Shown in pieces: positions 16,843 to 26,057 of a DNA stretch of 64,000 nucleotides; the stretch's first letter is position 1, and every line of letters starts with the position of its first letter. The notes under the pieces are model-generated. The model saw only the letters and a program-made list of their open reading frames with translations, was not told where the DNA came from and did not search any database. Both the position numbers and the translations under genes were made by a program. Where the stretch lies: NCBI RefSeq assembly GCF_030269365.1, contig NZ_BSTF01000028.1, positions 1-64,000 on the forward strand, given 5' to 3'. The stretch is from Lentzea sp. NBRC 102530 (GTDB lineage: Bacteria > Actinomycetota > Actinomycetes > Mycobacteriales > Pseudonocardiaceae).

Positions 16843-18054
16843 GTGTCAGCAACAGGCACGCTGTTCAGCAGGGAGTACTTCCGTGATCCACTGCCGACAC
16901 TGAATTCGCTACGGCCACTCGGGCCGGTGCACCCGGCGGTGCTGCCGAACAAGGCGGCGGTCTGGGTCGTGACGGACTACGACCATGCCCGGATCGCCCT
17001 GACCGACCCGAGGGTCCGCAAGGCCTCGGGGCCGCTGTCGGAGATCATGGTGCGCAAGCTCGAAGAGGGCGGCGGCCATCCCGAGGTGTCGTCGTTCTTC
17101 GCCAACAACATGCTGGTCATGGACCCGCCGGACCACACCAGGCTGCGCAAGTTGCTCGCCCGCGACTTCACGCAGCGCCGGATGGAAGCGCTGCGTCCCC
17201 GAGTCGAGCAGATCGCGACCGAGCTACTCGACCAGCTGCCAATGCACGAGCCGGTCGACCTGATCGAGCGGTTCGCCTTCCAGCTGCCGATGATGGTGAT
17301 CTGCGAGCTGCTCGGCGTGCCGCAGGAGTCGCGGGCGCCGATGCGGGACTGGTCGCAGGCGATGATGGGCGAGGCCTCGCAGCAGGCGGCGGTCGAGGCC
17401 GGTCAGCAGATGACGGCGCTGTTCATGGAGCTGGTCGAGCGCAAGCGCGTCGAGCCGGGCGCCGACCTGATCTCCGCGCTGACCCGCGCCAGCGATGACG
17501 AGGAACGCCTGACCGAGGCGGAGCTGGTGCAGACGGCCATCCTGCTCGTGGTGGCCGGCCACGAGACGACCGTGAACTTGATCGGGTCCGGTGCGGAGTG
17601 GCTGCTGCGCGACCACGACACGCGCCGGCGGCTGGTGGACGACCTGTCGCTGATGCCTCAGGCGGTGGAGGAGTTACTGCGGCTGACCAGCCCGTTGACG
17701 ATCGCCACGGTGCGCTACACCGCGGAGCCCGTCACGTTCGGCGACGTCACGGTGCCGGCCAACGAGATCCTGCTCGTGTCGCTGAGCGGCGCGAACCGTG
17801 ATCCCGCTCGGTTCGAGCGCCCGGACGAGTTCGAGCTGGGCCGCAGCACGGGCCACCTCGCGTTCGGCCACGGGATCCACCACTGCATCGGCGCCCCGCT
17901 GGCCCGGCTCGAAGGCGAGATCGCGCTGCGTCAGCTGCTGAGCCGGTTCCCAAGTTACGTCGGCGCGGTCCCCTCCGAACAGCTCCGACGCCGACGCGCC
18001 TACATGGTGTCGTCCGGCTTCCGAGAACTTCCTGTGATCCTCGATCCAGCCTGA
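16843..18054 (+). CDS. Cytochrome P450
   Basis: 403 aa from a GTG with GGAGG six bases upstream; an upstream in-frame GTG at 16816 lacks such a site. Signatures: I-helix AGHETT (238-243), ExxR as EELLR (276-280) and the heme loop FGHGIHHCIG (341-350, Cys348). Length and sequence fit the bacterial CYP107-like class of soluble mono-oxygenases, usually in secondary metabolism. A ferredoxin partner is not seen. It is divergent from the thioesterase operon. Confidence 0.92.
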   Translation: MSATGTLFSREYFRDPLPTLNSLRPLGPVHPAVLPNKAAVWVVTDYDHARIALTDPRVRKASGPLSEIMVRKLEEGGGHPEVSSFFANNMLVMDPPDHTRLRKLLARDFTQRRMEALRPRVEQIATELLDQLPMHEPVDLIERFAFQLPMMVICELLGVPQESRAPMRDWSQAMMGEASQQAAVEAGQQMTALFMELVERKRVEPGADLISALTRASDDEERLTEAELVQTAILLVVAGHETTVNLIGSGAEWLLRDHDTRRRLVDDLSLMPQAVEELLRLTSPLTIATVRYTAEPVTFGDVTVPANEILLVSLSGANRDPARFERPDEFELGRSTGHLAFGHGIHHCIGAPLARLEGEIALRQLLSRFPSYVGAVPSEQLRRRRAYMVSSGFRELPVILDPA

Positions 18055-18063
18055 CCACACGAC

Positions 18064-18092
18064 GAAGGGGACATGCCGTTGCACGTCCCCTT
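18064..18092. terminator. Hairpin between P450 and LuxR genes
   Basis: AAGGGGACATGC and GCACGTCCCCTTT form an almost perfect stem ending in three T residues between the convergent genes. Confidence 0.6.
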
Positions 18093-18153
18093 TCTCAGTC
18101 GAGCACGACACCAGCCCGGTTCTCTGCGGTTTTCGCAGGTAGCCGGGCTATTG

Positions 18154-20574
18154 CTATTGCTGTTGCTGTTGCTGTCCCCACCACACGCTGATGTCCACCC
18201 TGCTGCCGGCGCCGACGAGTCCGAGTTTGTTGCGGATGGACGCCAGATGAGCATCGACCGTGCGAGGGGAAACCACGAGCTTCTGGGCGATCTGCTTGGT
18301 CGTCATCGCGGCGGCGACCAGGCCGGCGATCTCGTACTCCCGCTCGGTCAGCCCGCCGGGAATGATCGGCCGGCCGTCCTGCACGGCGGCCTGCTCCTGC
18401 GCATACGCGAGCACCTGAGGGCGGCTCATGGCCGCGCCGCGCTCGGCCGCGGCCGCGAAGTCCACCATCCCGAGCCGGGCCCGCGCGATGGTCTCCCAGT
18501 GGGAGTGCAGCTTGTGCACGATGCCGACTTCCATGATTCCCACGGTGTCCTGCTGCCACTGGCGCACGGCGCCCATCAGCACCGCAGCGGCCTCGTAGCG
18601 GCCAACCTCCACGAACGCCCAGGCCAGGGCATCGAGGCTCCACGTCGGCCCCCACATGTCGCCGATGCTCATCTGGCTGCCGAGCGTTTCCACGAACGCA
18701 TCGACCGCACGGTAGGCGGAGCCGTGCTTGAGCTCGGCGATCCCCCGACACCACTTCGCCCAGTTGAGACCGATGGGGGAACCGGTGCCGTAAGCGCGGG
18801 CGATGTCGTCCTCGGAGGCCTGGAAGGCCAGGTCCGGCGGTCCGACGAGAACCGCGGCCATCGGGACGAACGAGCGGGCCGGGTACACCGCGCCGTCAGG
18901 AGCGTTCTCCAGCCACAGCCGCTGAGCTTGCTCGAGCACGGCGATCGCGCCGGGGTCGGAGTCGGCGTAGACCATGATCAGCGCCTTGGCGAACAGGATC
19001 CAGCTCTCCAGGTCCGGCGGATTGCCCAGCTGTGCCGCGATCTCGATCGTCTCGTCGAGACGGGCGCGGGCCATCGTGTGGTCGCCCTGCGACACACCGA
19101 TGGTCATCAGCAGCATGCGCCCCATGATGTCCAGCCGGTGAGGCTCGTCAGTCGGTGCGTCCAGGGTGCGTTCGAGCAGGCTGCGCGCCTCGTGAAGCCG
19201 TCCCAGTGCATAACCCCAGCGCGACTGTCCCAACGCCACAGCCAGCCGCTTGGCGTCGTGCACCTTGCCCTCTGCCAGGAAGATGTCCGAGGCGGCGAGG
19301 AAGGACGGCATCTCGGCCTTGATCAGCTGCAACCAGGCGATCTCGTGCGGAGACTGCACCGCGCTGGACAGCTCGGCCGCCCAGTCCCGGTAGTGCTCGG
19401 CGAACCTCAACCTGATCTGGGCTTCCTCGGGGCGTTCGCGAAGCTTCGCCTTGGCGAAGGACCGCATCGTCATCAGCATCCGGTATCGCGCGGCGCCGTC
19501 GCGGATCTCCACGACCAGCATCGACTGATCGACCAGCGACATCAGCAGCTCGGCGACGTTCTCGGCCGCGATCGTGGCGTCCGAGCACGCCTTTTCCGCG
19601 ACTTCCAGCCGAAAGCTGGCCGGGAACAGCGCCAAGCGCTCCCACAGTTGCTGCTGCTCAGGACAGCACCGGTCATACGACCAGGAGATCATCGCGGACA
19701 GCGTGCTGTGGTGCGGCTGGGAGTAGTGCGTGCCGGCGGTGTCGAGCAAAGAGAACCGCTCGTCCAGGGCCAGCTTGTCCACCAGGTCCTTGATCCCCAT
19801 CGTGCGCAGCCGTGTGGCGGCCAGCTCGATCGCCAGTGGGATGCCGTCGAGCAGCTGGCACAGGCGCTTGGCGTTGGGCAGGTCGCTCTCGCACAGCTCG
19901 ATCCCGACCGCGCGGGCCCGGTCATAGAGCAGCTGCACAGCCTCGTAGCGGGTGCCCTCAGGGCTGGCCACGGGGTCGTCGTTGCCGGCGTCGAGTGGCG
20001 AGACGCCCAGCACCCGCTCTCCCGGCACCTGCAAGGTCTGCCGGGAGGTCGCCAGCATCCGGACGCCGGGAGCGGCCTGCAACACCCGGCGGACCAGGCC
20101 CGCGACGTCGTCAGCGAGGCGTTCGCAGTTGTCGAACAGCAGCAGCAGTTTGAGCTTGCTCAGCCTCTCCAGCAGAACCCCGAAGCTGACGCCCACCGAG
20201 GAGTTGAACGGCAACCCCAGCACCTCGGCCACGGCGGCGGCGATCTGCTCAGGCTGAGAAAGCGGGGTCAGCCAGACGACCCAGACCCCGTCTGGGAAGT
20301 CCTCGGCGGGGTTCGCCGCGATCATGGAGGCGATCCGGAGTGCCAGGCGTGTCTTGCCGACGCCGCCCGTTCCGGTCAGCGTGACCAGGCGTGACTCCCC
20401 GAGCATCCTCAGGGTGTCGGCGACAGCGTGGTGCCGGCCCACGAAGCTGGTTTCGTCAGCTGCGGGCAGGTTGCCGGGCCTCGTCCCAGTCGTAGGCGCA
20501 CTGTCAGTAGTCACGTGGGTGAGGTTACGTAATCGCGGCTGCTCAGGTATGGAATTTAAGCCTGTAGCGCTCAC
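18154..20574 (-). CDS. NB-ARC/TPR regulator with LuxR HTH
   Basis: 806 aa if the GTG at 20574 is the start; a later GTG near 20514 is possible because neither has a good ribosome-binding site. Walker A GTGGVGKT (about residue 70) and DNCERL (kinase 2) define an NB-ARC ATPase. A TPR-rich region follows. A LuxR HTH (LTEREYEIAGLVA, KQIAQKLVVSPRTV) ends the protein. Such proteins activate specialised-metabolism genes. The tail is six Gln encoded by a CAGCAA hexamer repeat. Confidence 0.88.
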   Translation of the reverse strand: MSATGLNSIPEQPRLRNLTHVTTDSAPTTGTRPGNLPAADETSFVGRHHAVADTLRMLGESRLVTLTGTGGVGKTRLALRIASMIAANPAEDFPDGVWVVWLTPLSQPEQIAAAVAEVLGLPFNSSVGVSFGVLLERLSKLKLLLLFDNCERLADDVAGLVRRVLQAAPGVRMLATSRQTLQVPGERVLGVSPLDAGNDDPVASPEGTRYEAVQLLYDRARAVGIELCESDLPNAKRLCQLLDGIPLAIELAATRLRTMGIKDLVDKLALDERFSLLDTAGTHYSQPHHSTLSAMISWSYDRCCPEQQQLWERLALFPASFRLEVAEKACSDATIAAENVAELLMSLVDQSMLVVEIRDGAARYRMLMTMRSFAKAKLRERPEEAQIRLRFAEHYRDWAAELSSAVQSPHEIAWLQLIKAEMPSFLAASDIFLAEGKVHDAKRLAVALGQSRWGYALGRLHEARSLLERTLDAPTDEPHRLDIMGRMLLMTIGVSQGDHTMARARLDETIEIAAQLGNPPDLESWILFAKALIMVYADSDPGAIAVLEQAQRLWLENAPDGAVYPARSFVPMAAVLVGPPDLAFQASEDDIARAYGTGSPIGLNWAKWCRGIAELKHGSAYRAVDAFVETLGSQMSIGDMWGPTWSLDALAWAFVEVGRYEAAAVLMGAVRQWQQDTVGIMEVGIVHKLHSHWETIARARLGMVDFAAAAERGAAMSRPQVLAYAQEQAAVQDGRPIIPGGLTEREYEIAGLVAAAMTTKQIAQKLVVSPRTVDAHLASIRNKLGLVGAGSRVDISVWWGQQQQQQ

Positions 20575-20674
20575 ACTCCGGTCACACCTGGCGGAGGATT
20601 GGCAAAATTGTCACCGTGCGCAGCCGCCCGATTGCATCCGTTTTGGTCATTTCTCAGGCGTGAACTGGCGTCGC

Positions 20675-21331
20675 TCAGGCAGTCGTGGACGCGGCCGCCG
20701 TCCGGTCGTGGTTACGGTGTGTAAGAACACGCCAGAGGACGGTCTCGCGCACCAGCGCGACGGGCACGCCCCCAAGAAGCAGGGTGGCCTGCACATGAAT
20801 CACCGGGAAGTCCGCCTGCGGGCGGGTGGCGATCGTGTAGGCGAAGTGGTTCGACCGCTCGGCGTCCTCCAGCAGCTCGCCGAGCGGGATCTCCCCGGCG
20901 CGCAGTGCCTCGCGCTGCTCCAGGGTGAACGGCAGCCGATGCTCGATCACGAGCGCGGAGATCGCCGCGGCGTAGAACGCGGGGCCCGCGATCCGGGGCA
21001 CCAGCCAGCCCTCCCGGTAGAGGGCGGGGTCGCCGGGGTCGACGTCGAGGAACACGGCGTCGCTGGTGGAGACCGGCCGGCGGCAGTCCTCCAGCCGCGG
21101 CTGACGTCGCAGTGGTGTGCCCAGGTAGGCGCCCAGCGACCTCGTGAACGACCTCGTTCCACGAAGACCGCGCGTCAGCCTCGCAGCCTCGGAGGCAAGA
21201 GTAGGACCGGCCTTGACCGGCCCCCGGATCGCCGCTGACGCCGCAGCATCGGCGAGCTCGAGTCGGCCGGCATCGGCAACGCCGCAGCAGGAAGTGGCAG
21301 GGGAGAGCTCCGGCGCCAACTGCATGGTCAT
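20675..21331 (-). CDS. Chorismate pyruvate-lyase-like (UbiC/DUF98 fold) protein
   Basis: 218 aa from the ATG at 21331. The order LYREGWLVPR, then AGEIPLGELL, then PVALVRETVLW resembles the chorismate lyase/UTRA fold (Arg strand, PLG loop, final Arg-Glu strand). If active it would make 4-hydroxybenzoate-type starters, fitting a P450 and thioesterase nearby. This is fold-level recognition only; a ligand-binding role is also possible. Confidence 0.5.
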   Translation of the reverse strand: MTMQLAPELSPATSCCGVADAGRLELADAAASAAIRGPVKAGPTLASEAARLTRGLRGTRSFTRSLGAYLGTPLRRQPRLEDCRRPVSTSDAVFLDVDPGDPALYREGWLVPRIAGPAFYAAAISALVIEHRLPFTLEQREALRAGEIPLGELLEDAERSNHFAYTIATRPQADFPVIHVQATLLLGGVPVALVRETVLWRVLTHRNHDRTAAASTTA

Positions 21332-21432
21332 CTTCACGCCCTCGTTTCGGGACAGCCCGAAGGGCGCGGACTGACGAGGGGCGCAAACACCCAAGACCGG
21401 GTGCGGGACCTGCCTACTATGCACCCTCAGTC

Positions 21433-21463
21433 GCCGAGTCGGCTGCGGTTTCGCCGACTCGGC
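21433..21463 (-). terminator. Hairpin terminator
   Basis: Perfect 11-bp arms (GCCGAGTCGGC/GCCGACTCGGC) with a 9-base loop lie downstream of the minus-strand gene at 21508. Confidence 0.65.
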
Positions 21464-21507
21464 TGCACGACCAGCTCAAACGCGTTCTGCGAGAGCGGTG
21501 AATGCCA

Positions 21508-21927
21508 TCAGCTGTCCTTGCCGTAGATGTCCGGCGAGGCCGCCAACTTGCAGTCCCAGCACGCTCCCAGAACCTCGTCGAGCCATTTGCGTCCGATGAC
21601 GCGGGCCACGGTTCCGTCCAGCAAACGCAGAGACGACATCACGATCTTGCCGACCAATTCCTCCGCGTCGGCATCAGCGTTGGTCACGAACGGCAATGTG
21701 AATTCCGCAAGTTCCTGGTAGTCCCGCTTGTTTTCGTGGCCCTCCCGCGTCTGCATGTACCGGACCGCGCCCGCGTAGTACATGCACATCTGGTGGGCCA
21801 TCACTCCCAGGTCCTCGGACAGCTCAGGAGCACTGGAAAAAATCTTCCGTAGCCCGCACGTGTTCTCCTCGGTAAAAGCGACGAGTGAGATCAGCTTGAC
21901 CAGACGCGAAGTGGGATCGAGGTCCAT
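21508..21927 (-). CDS. Hypothetical protein
   Basis: 139 aa from the ATG at 21927. Soluble and helical with several Cys (CGLRKIF, CWDCKL) but no known motif. Lower GC than its neighbours. It is the last gene of the minus-strand replication/transfer block. Function unknown. Confidence 0.55.
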   Translation of the reverse strand: MDLDPTSRLVKLISLVAFTEENTCGLRKIFSSAPELSEDLGVMAHQMCMYYAGAVRYMQTREGHENKRDYQELAEFTLPFVTNADADAEELVGKIVMSSLRLLDGTVARVIGRKWLDEVLGACWDCKLAASPDIYGKDS

Positions 21928-22063
21928 CTGACGATCATGGCAGTTCAACGCAGGCCTGTCCGGGAGTGCAGATCTCGACCAGGTGCGCGCCTCAGCGACG
22001 CGCTGCTGGTCGAGAACCTGGACGACGCCGGCGCGCAGCTCGATGCCAGAAGATCGGCGGCTG

Positions 22064-22468
22064 TCAGCTCTCGTGCTGGACCTGCTGCACGGCACGGCCG
22101 ATGGCTGAAGCACTGGCAGCGATCTTGCCCAGCAGTACGGTGCGGCGCTGCACCTCGGCAGGGTCCTGAAGGTGCGCCGGGGCAAGCAAGCTGGCGACGA
22201 CGTCGAGGATCTCCTGCACGTGCGCGGCCGCGACCGCCAGCGGCTCGGCGTCGGGCTTGATGCCGTGCCGACGAAGATCCTCGAAGACGACGTGGAGAGG
22301 CACGTTCGCGGCCGCGGCGAGCTGTTTCGCGTCCTGCGCGGCCGCGCGCCATGCGATAGCCATTAGGGAGGACCGCTGGGTTTGTGCCTGGTCATCGTGC
22401 TGAGCCCAGTTGCGCAGGGCGATGAACGCCGCTTCGCGCGTGTTCTCCTGGTCGAAAGAAGTGGTCAC
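22064..22468 (-). CDS. Small HTH-like protein
   Basis: About 134 aa from the GTG at 22468. Residues about 30-70 (LMAIAWRAAAQDAKQLAAAA, then VPLHVVFEDLRRHGI) have the spacing of a simple helix-turn-helix of the kind found in plasmid-borne regulators. The C terminus is a long helix. It may regulate the adjacent replication genes. Confidence 0.55.
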   Translation of the reverse strand: MTTSFDQENTREAAFIALRNWAQHDDQAQTQRSSLMAIAWRAAAQDAKQLAAAANVPLHVVFEDLRRHGIKPDAEPLAVAAAHVQEILDVVASLLAPAHLQDPAEVQRRTVLLGKIAASASAIGRAVQQVQHES

Positions 22469-22494
22469 CGGTTGAGCGTGCCAGTCGGCGCGAT

Positions 22495-22875
22495 TCAGGG
22501 CTCGTGGAGGCACCCGCTCATCAGATTCCGGTACTCCGCTTCGCGCTCTTCCTCGTAGGCGATTCTCTCGGCTTCCAGCTCGGCCTCGAGGGATTCGACT
22601 GTGCAGCCTTCGGTGCAGGGCCATGGATCGGCTGGAATCGTCCTGGGGTGGTCGCTGGTGTCGGCCGGGTCCACGACGGTGAGGTGGTGTCCGTGCTGGC
22701 ACCACGTCCCGTAGAGCTCGGCCACGACGCCGTTGATCCGCCGCGCGCTGCCGTCGTTGGCGGCGAGGACCGCTTTGGCGTAGTCCGCGGTCTGCGGAAA
22801 GCCTGTGAGGAACGCGAGCTCGGGCAGGACGGGGTCGGCTGCGATCGCACCAGCAGGCATCTTGTCGGACATCAC
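22495..22875 (-). CDS. Hypothetical protein with acidic coiled tail
   Basis: 126 aa (start at 22875, or one codon later). The N-terminal half is globular and contains two Cys (CQHGHHL, CTEGC) that may bind metal. The C-terminal helix is very acidic (VESLEAELEAERIAYEEERE). Between the replication-type genes and a small HTH gene; function unknown. Confidence 0.5.
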   Translation of the reverse strand: MMSDKMPAGAIAADPVLPELAFLTGFPQTADYAKAVLAANDGSARRINGVVAELYGTWCQHGHHLTVVDPADTSDHPRTIPADPWPCTEGCTVESLEAELEAERIAYEEEREAEYRNLMSGCLHEP

Positions 22876-22896
22876 TCTTCCTGTCTGTCTGTCAGT
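22873..22896. repeat. CTGTC/GTCT repeat cluster
   Basis: CTGTCTGTCTGTCAGTC fills the gap between the gene ending at 22892 and the gene starting at 22875. Same dispersed repeat family. Confidence 0.6.
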
Positions 22897-23614
22897 CCCA
22901 CTTGAGTTCGAAGGCGTCGAGCGATTCCCAGTGCCAGCCGAAGTCTTCGCCGTAGCCGCTGCATCCGGCGTGTTCAGTGCTCAGGTACTCCTCTGCGGCC
23001 TGCAGGGCGCTGTCGAGGTCGCCGGACTCGGTGGCGGTGAGGATGCTGTCGGCGAGGTCCTCGTCGATGGTGACGTTGACGGAGCGGTCGCGTTCGTCGT
23101 CGTCAGAGCTGCTCTCGCCCTTGACGCTGGCGTGGCCGCTGATCACGAGCCGCGGTGTGCGGGTCGGTCGTCCGGTCCGGTCGACGGGAATGCCAGCGCG
23201 GGTGCGGGACTCGGCCCGGTCGTGGTGGGTGACCGCTTCGGTGGCCGGTTCCGGAAGTTCGGCATCCGGGCTGGTCGTCCACGCTTCCACGGCCTCGACC
23301 GGGACGCCGATCTCTTCGGCCGCGGCTTCGGTTCCGCCCATGCGGTCGATCTGGTCGACGCGCTTGACCATCTCGGAGATGAGCGAGTGGGGCACGCGGC
23401 CCTCGTAGCGCCACCGGCGAACGGAGCGGGCGGAGCGGGCGAGGCCGAGCTCGGCGGCGATGCGCCGGACTTCGTCGGTGCCGAGTCGCTGGATCATTGC
23501 CGTCACGCTGAGGTGGTCGGCGCCGGTGTGCACGCCGTTGCGGACCACCTCGCGCTTCTGGTTGGCGATGATGGTCGGGTCGGCTTTCTGCACGGGCTTG
23601 AACTGCGGCATCAC
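22892..23614 (-). CDS. HTH protein coupled to Tap-like gene
   Basis: 240 aa, overlapping the upstream Tap-like gene by ATGA. Residues about 45-75 (IAAELGLARSARSVRRWRYEG) and again near 90 (AAEEIGVPVEAVEAW) look like HTH motifs, giving a DNA-binding protein. The C-terminal 70 residues are acidic. In Streptomyces Tap an HTH and the polymerase-like part are one chain; here they may be two partners for replication initiation or telomere/origin binding (inference). Confidence 0.6.
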   Translation of the reverse strand: MMPQFKPVQKADPTIIANQKREVVRNGVHTGADHLSVTAMIQRLGTDEVRRIAAELGLARSARSVRRWRYEGRVPHSLISEMVKRVDQIDRMGGTEAAAEEIGVPVEAVEAWTTSPDAELPEPATEAVTHHDRAESRTRAGIPVDRTGRPTRTPRLVISGHASVKGESSSDDDERDRSVNVTIDEDLADSILTATESGDLDSALQAAEEYLSTEHAGCSGYGEDFGWHWESLDAFELKWD

Positions 23615-25365
23615 TCCACCTCCTCGTCCGTCTCGTCGAGCTCGTAGTCCTGGTCGCTGTCCTGGTCCGCGGCGTCGGCCTGGCCCTTGGCCTCCGGCGG
23701 CCAGAGAATCCGGTTGGGGCTGCTCCCCCGCAGTTCAGAGAGCCGCTCGCGGAGCTCGTCGGCGACGTCGGGCATGAACGGCTGCACCTTGTCGACCTTG
23801 AGAATGCCCAGGCGTTTGTCGTCGGCGTCCTCGAGGGCGGCGAGTTGCTCGTCGTCGACGAGGTAGGTCAGCGAGTCGGTCGCGGCCTGGATCGGCCAGA
23901 CGTAGTGCTTGGCGCGGATGCGCTGGGCCTGCCACCACAACCGCGCCGTTGTGGCCGCGGTGGCGGCGGGCCACCAGATCGGCTGGTAGCGCCAGGGCTT
24001 CGGCCGGTCGCGCTTGTCGGGGTCGGCGTCGTCCTGGGCGAACTTCGAGGCGTGGCGGCCGATCGCGGCGCGCACGCTGTTCTTGCCGAAGCTCTCCAGC
24101 CAGGCCTTGAGCGCGGGATTGTCGTTTGCCGGGTCGTTGAGGTGGTCCCAGCACTTCTTCGCGCTCTTGTAGAGGCGCTGGAGCATCTGGCCGCTCTCGG
24201 GCCAGACCCAGGCGCCGCTGATGTTGAGGTGCTCGATGGTGTAGCCGCCGCCGAAGTTGTCCGGGTCGCCGGTGAGGATCTTGAGGGTGGGCGGGAACAG
24301 CCAGGCCAGCACGCCGTTGGCGTTGGTGAAGTCCGGGTGGGGCGGGAAGATGTGCTTCTCGTCCCAGGTCGGGGGCTGTGCGCGCCACAGCGCGAAGACC
24401 TGGCGGTCGGCGTCGGTGGCGAGTTTCCAGGCGAGCTTCTGGGCTTCCTCGCCGTCGACCCAGCGAGGGGTGCCGTAGCCCAGCCACAGTTCGTTGACGG
24501 CGTAGGGGTAGGCCCAGCGCTGGTCGAGCTGGATGGCCCAGGTGGCGTTCTCGATCTCGGCCTTGGTGGGCTGGCGCCACCAGTTCGTCGCGGGGAAGAC
24601 GTCGTTGCTGCCGATGCCGGCGCGGCCGTCGAGCTTGGGGATGACACCGGCCTCGTCGATGGGTCGGTGCAGCTTGCGGCCCTTGGCGTCGATCATTGGG
24701 GCGCCGCGCTTGCGGGCGGCGCGGGCGATGACCTGGTCGCGGTCCAGAAGCTTCGTGGCGGCCAGCGCGGGCGTGGCCAGGGGCAGGACGTCGAGCAGCT
24801 CGTCGACGACCTCGATTCGCTCGATGATCTGCGCGGCGCGGCGCACGGGGTCGAGGTCGAGCTCGGTCACGGTGCCGTCCTGGCCGGTGACGCCGGCACC
24901 TTTGCCGTCGAGCAGCCACTGGTAGGGCTCCAGGACGATCGCGACCGAGCGCATCTTGCCGTCGACGTCGGTGCGGGAGAACGTGGCGCGGGCGCCCAGG
25001 CCGTTGCCCTGCAGCGTCCAACCGGCGTCGATGGCGCTGGCCAGGAACGGCTTGCCGGCCTTGGCCAGCTGGCGCTCGACGTCGGCGCGCTGGTGCTTGT
25101 GGGACTGGTTGGGGTCGGGCCGGAACTCCAGGCCCAGGGCGGTGACGTGCTCTGCAAGCACCCACACCTGCACGGCGGAGTTGGGATGGCCAAGAGGGAC
25201 CGCCTCGACGATTCGCAGGATGTCCAGGGCGGTGGTGACGTTGAAGGCGCGCCGGTCGAACTGGTTGGGGGTGCGGTCCGAGCGGACCTGGACCCAGCCG
25301 GGGCCGACGACGGCCACGGCACGCCGGTCCGGCTTGGTGCGCTTAGGCTTGGGTGGCATCGACAC
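23611..25365 (-). CDS. Tap-like replication protein (degenerate family-B polymerase-like)
   Basis: 584 aa. No complete catalytic polymerase motif set is seen, but the order of blocks follows Streptomyces telomere-associated Tap: an N-terminal strand (GPGWVQVRS), a helical middle, a segment ISGAWVWPESGQMLQRLYKS aligning with the Tap region EAWIRPEAGPYLDGWYK, a helix with IGRHASKF, and a palm-like strand AATDSLTYLVDD where family-B polymerases have DTDS. The C terminus is acidic. Likely acts in replication or end maintenance of the element. Assignment rests on remembered family pattern, not a search. Confidence 0.5.
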   Translation of the reverse strand: MSMPPKPKRTKPDRRAVAVVGPGWVQVRSDRTPNQFDRRAFNVTTALDILRIVEAVPLGHPNSAVQVWVLAEHVTALGLEFRPDPNQSHKHQRADVERQLAKAGKPFLASAIDAGWTLQGNGLGARATFSRTDVDGKMRSVAIVLEPYQWLLDGKGAGVTGQDGTVTELDLDPVRRAAQIIERIEVVDELLDVLPLATPALAATKLLDRDQVIARAARKRGAPMIDAKGRKLHRPIDEAGVIPKLDGRAGIGSNDVFPATNWWRQPTKAEIENATWAIQLDQRWAYPYAVNELWLGYGTPRWVDGEEAQKLAWKLATDADRQVFALWRAQPPTWDEKHIFPPHPDFTNANGVLAWLFPPTLKILTGDPDNFGGGYTIEHLNISGAWVWPESGQMLQRLYKSAKKCWDHLNDPANDNPALKAWLESFGKNSVRAAIGRHASKFAQDDADPDKRDRPKPWRYQPIWWPAATAATTARLWWQAQRIRAKHYVWPIQAATDSLTYLVDDEQLAALEDADDKRLGILKVDKVQPFMPDVADELRERLSELRGSSPNRILWPPEAKGQADAADQDSDQDYELDETDEEVE

Positions 25366-25476
25366 ATCTCCTGTTGATGCTCTGCTGGTCCGGGGAGAGC
25401 CGGTTGCGTCGGCTCTCCCCGGAGCGTTTCCAGGGGTCTACCAGGGTGGTCTGACAGTGCGCGGCGCGGGCCGCGG

Positions 25477-25902
25477 CTACTGCTGGGCCCCGGCGAACTC
25501 CTTGATCTGCTGACTGATCTTGTCCAAGGTGTCGACCGCGGCAGCGTGGGCCTTGAGCAGCTTGGCGACTTCCGACTCCTGCTCCCCCGCAGCCTCGTCA
25601 TCGGCGTTCGACGCCTTCACCTGCTCGACGACCTGCGCGAGCATCTCCAGCAGCTCCTGGCGCTCCTTGACGGCCTTGCGGATCTGCGCCGTGGTCTCCT
25701 CGGTGATCTCCAGGCCCGCGCGCACGCGGGTGGTCAACGAGGTCGCGCGCTTCTGCTCGCCGGTCGGCGGAATCGCCAGAGGCGCGCTCAGGGCGGCGCG
25801 GATCTCGTCGAGGATGCCCTTGGCCCCGTCGGAGTGCAGCGCCTTGTAGAGGACATCCGCCTCTTCCTTGTCGAGCGTGATCACACTGCGCACTGTCGCC
25901 AC
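25477..25902 (-). CDS. Coiled-coil protein
   Basis: About 141 aa from a GTG with AAGGGGG upstream. Almost entirely heptad-like helix (ELLEMLAQVVEQVKA, VAKLLKAHAAAVDTLDKI). It probably forms an oligomer. Located between the Tap-like gene and transfer genes; role unknown. Confidence 0.55.
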   Translation of the reverse strand: MATVRSVITLDKEEADVLYKALHSDGAKGILDEIRAALSAPLAIPPTGEQKRATSLTTRVRAGLEITEETTAQIRKAVKERQELLEMLAQVVEQVKASNADDEAAGEQESEVAKLLKAHAAAVDTLDKISQQIKEFAGAQQ

Positions 25903-25958
25903 GACAGCCCCCTTCGAAACACGATGTTGCTGGTAGAGGTGTTGACCAGCACACCCTA

Positions 25959-25990
25959 GCACAGACAGTCAGACAGACAGAGGTCTGTCT
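25959..25990. repeat. CTGTC/GTCT repeat cluster
   Basis: CACAGACAGTCAGACAGAC followed by AGAGGTCTGTCT: the repeat runs in one orientation and then inverts, forming a possible small hairpin (AGACAGAC/GTCTGTCT) in the promoter region of the coiled-coil gene. Confidence 0.6.
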
Positions 25991-26057
25991 TATTAGCTGT
26001 CACCCGGTCAGGCGGTGCTCGATTCGCGGAGCAGCCGCCGGCGCGACAGCCGCGCGC

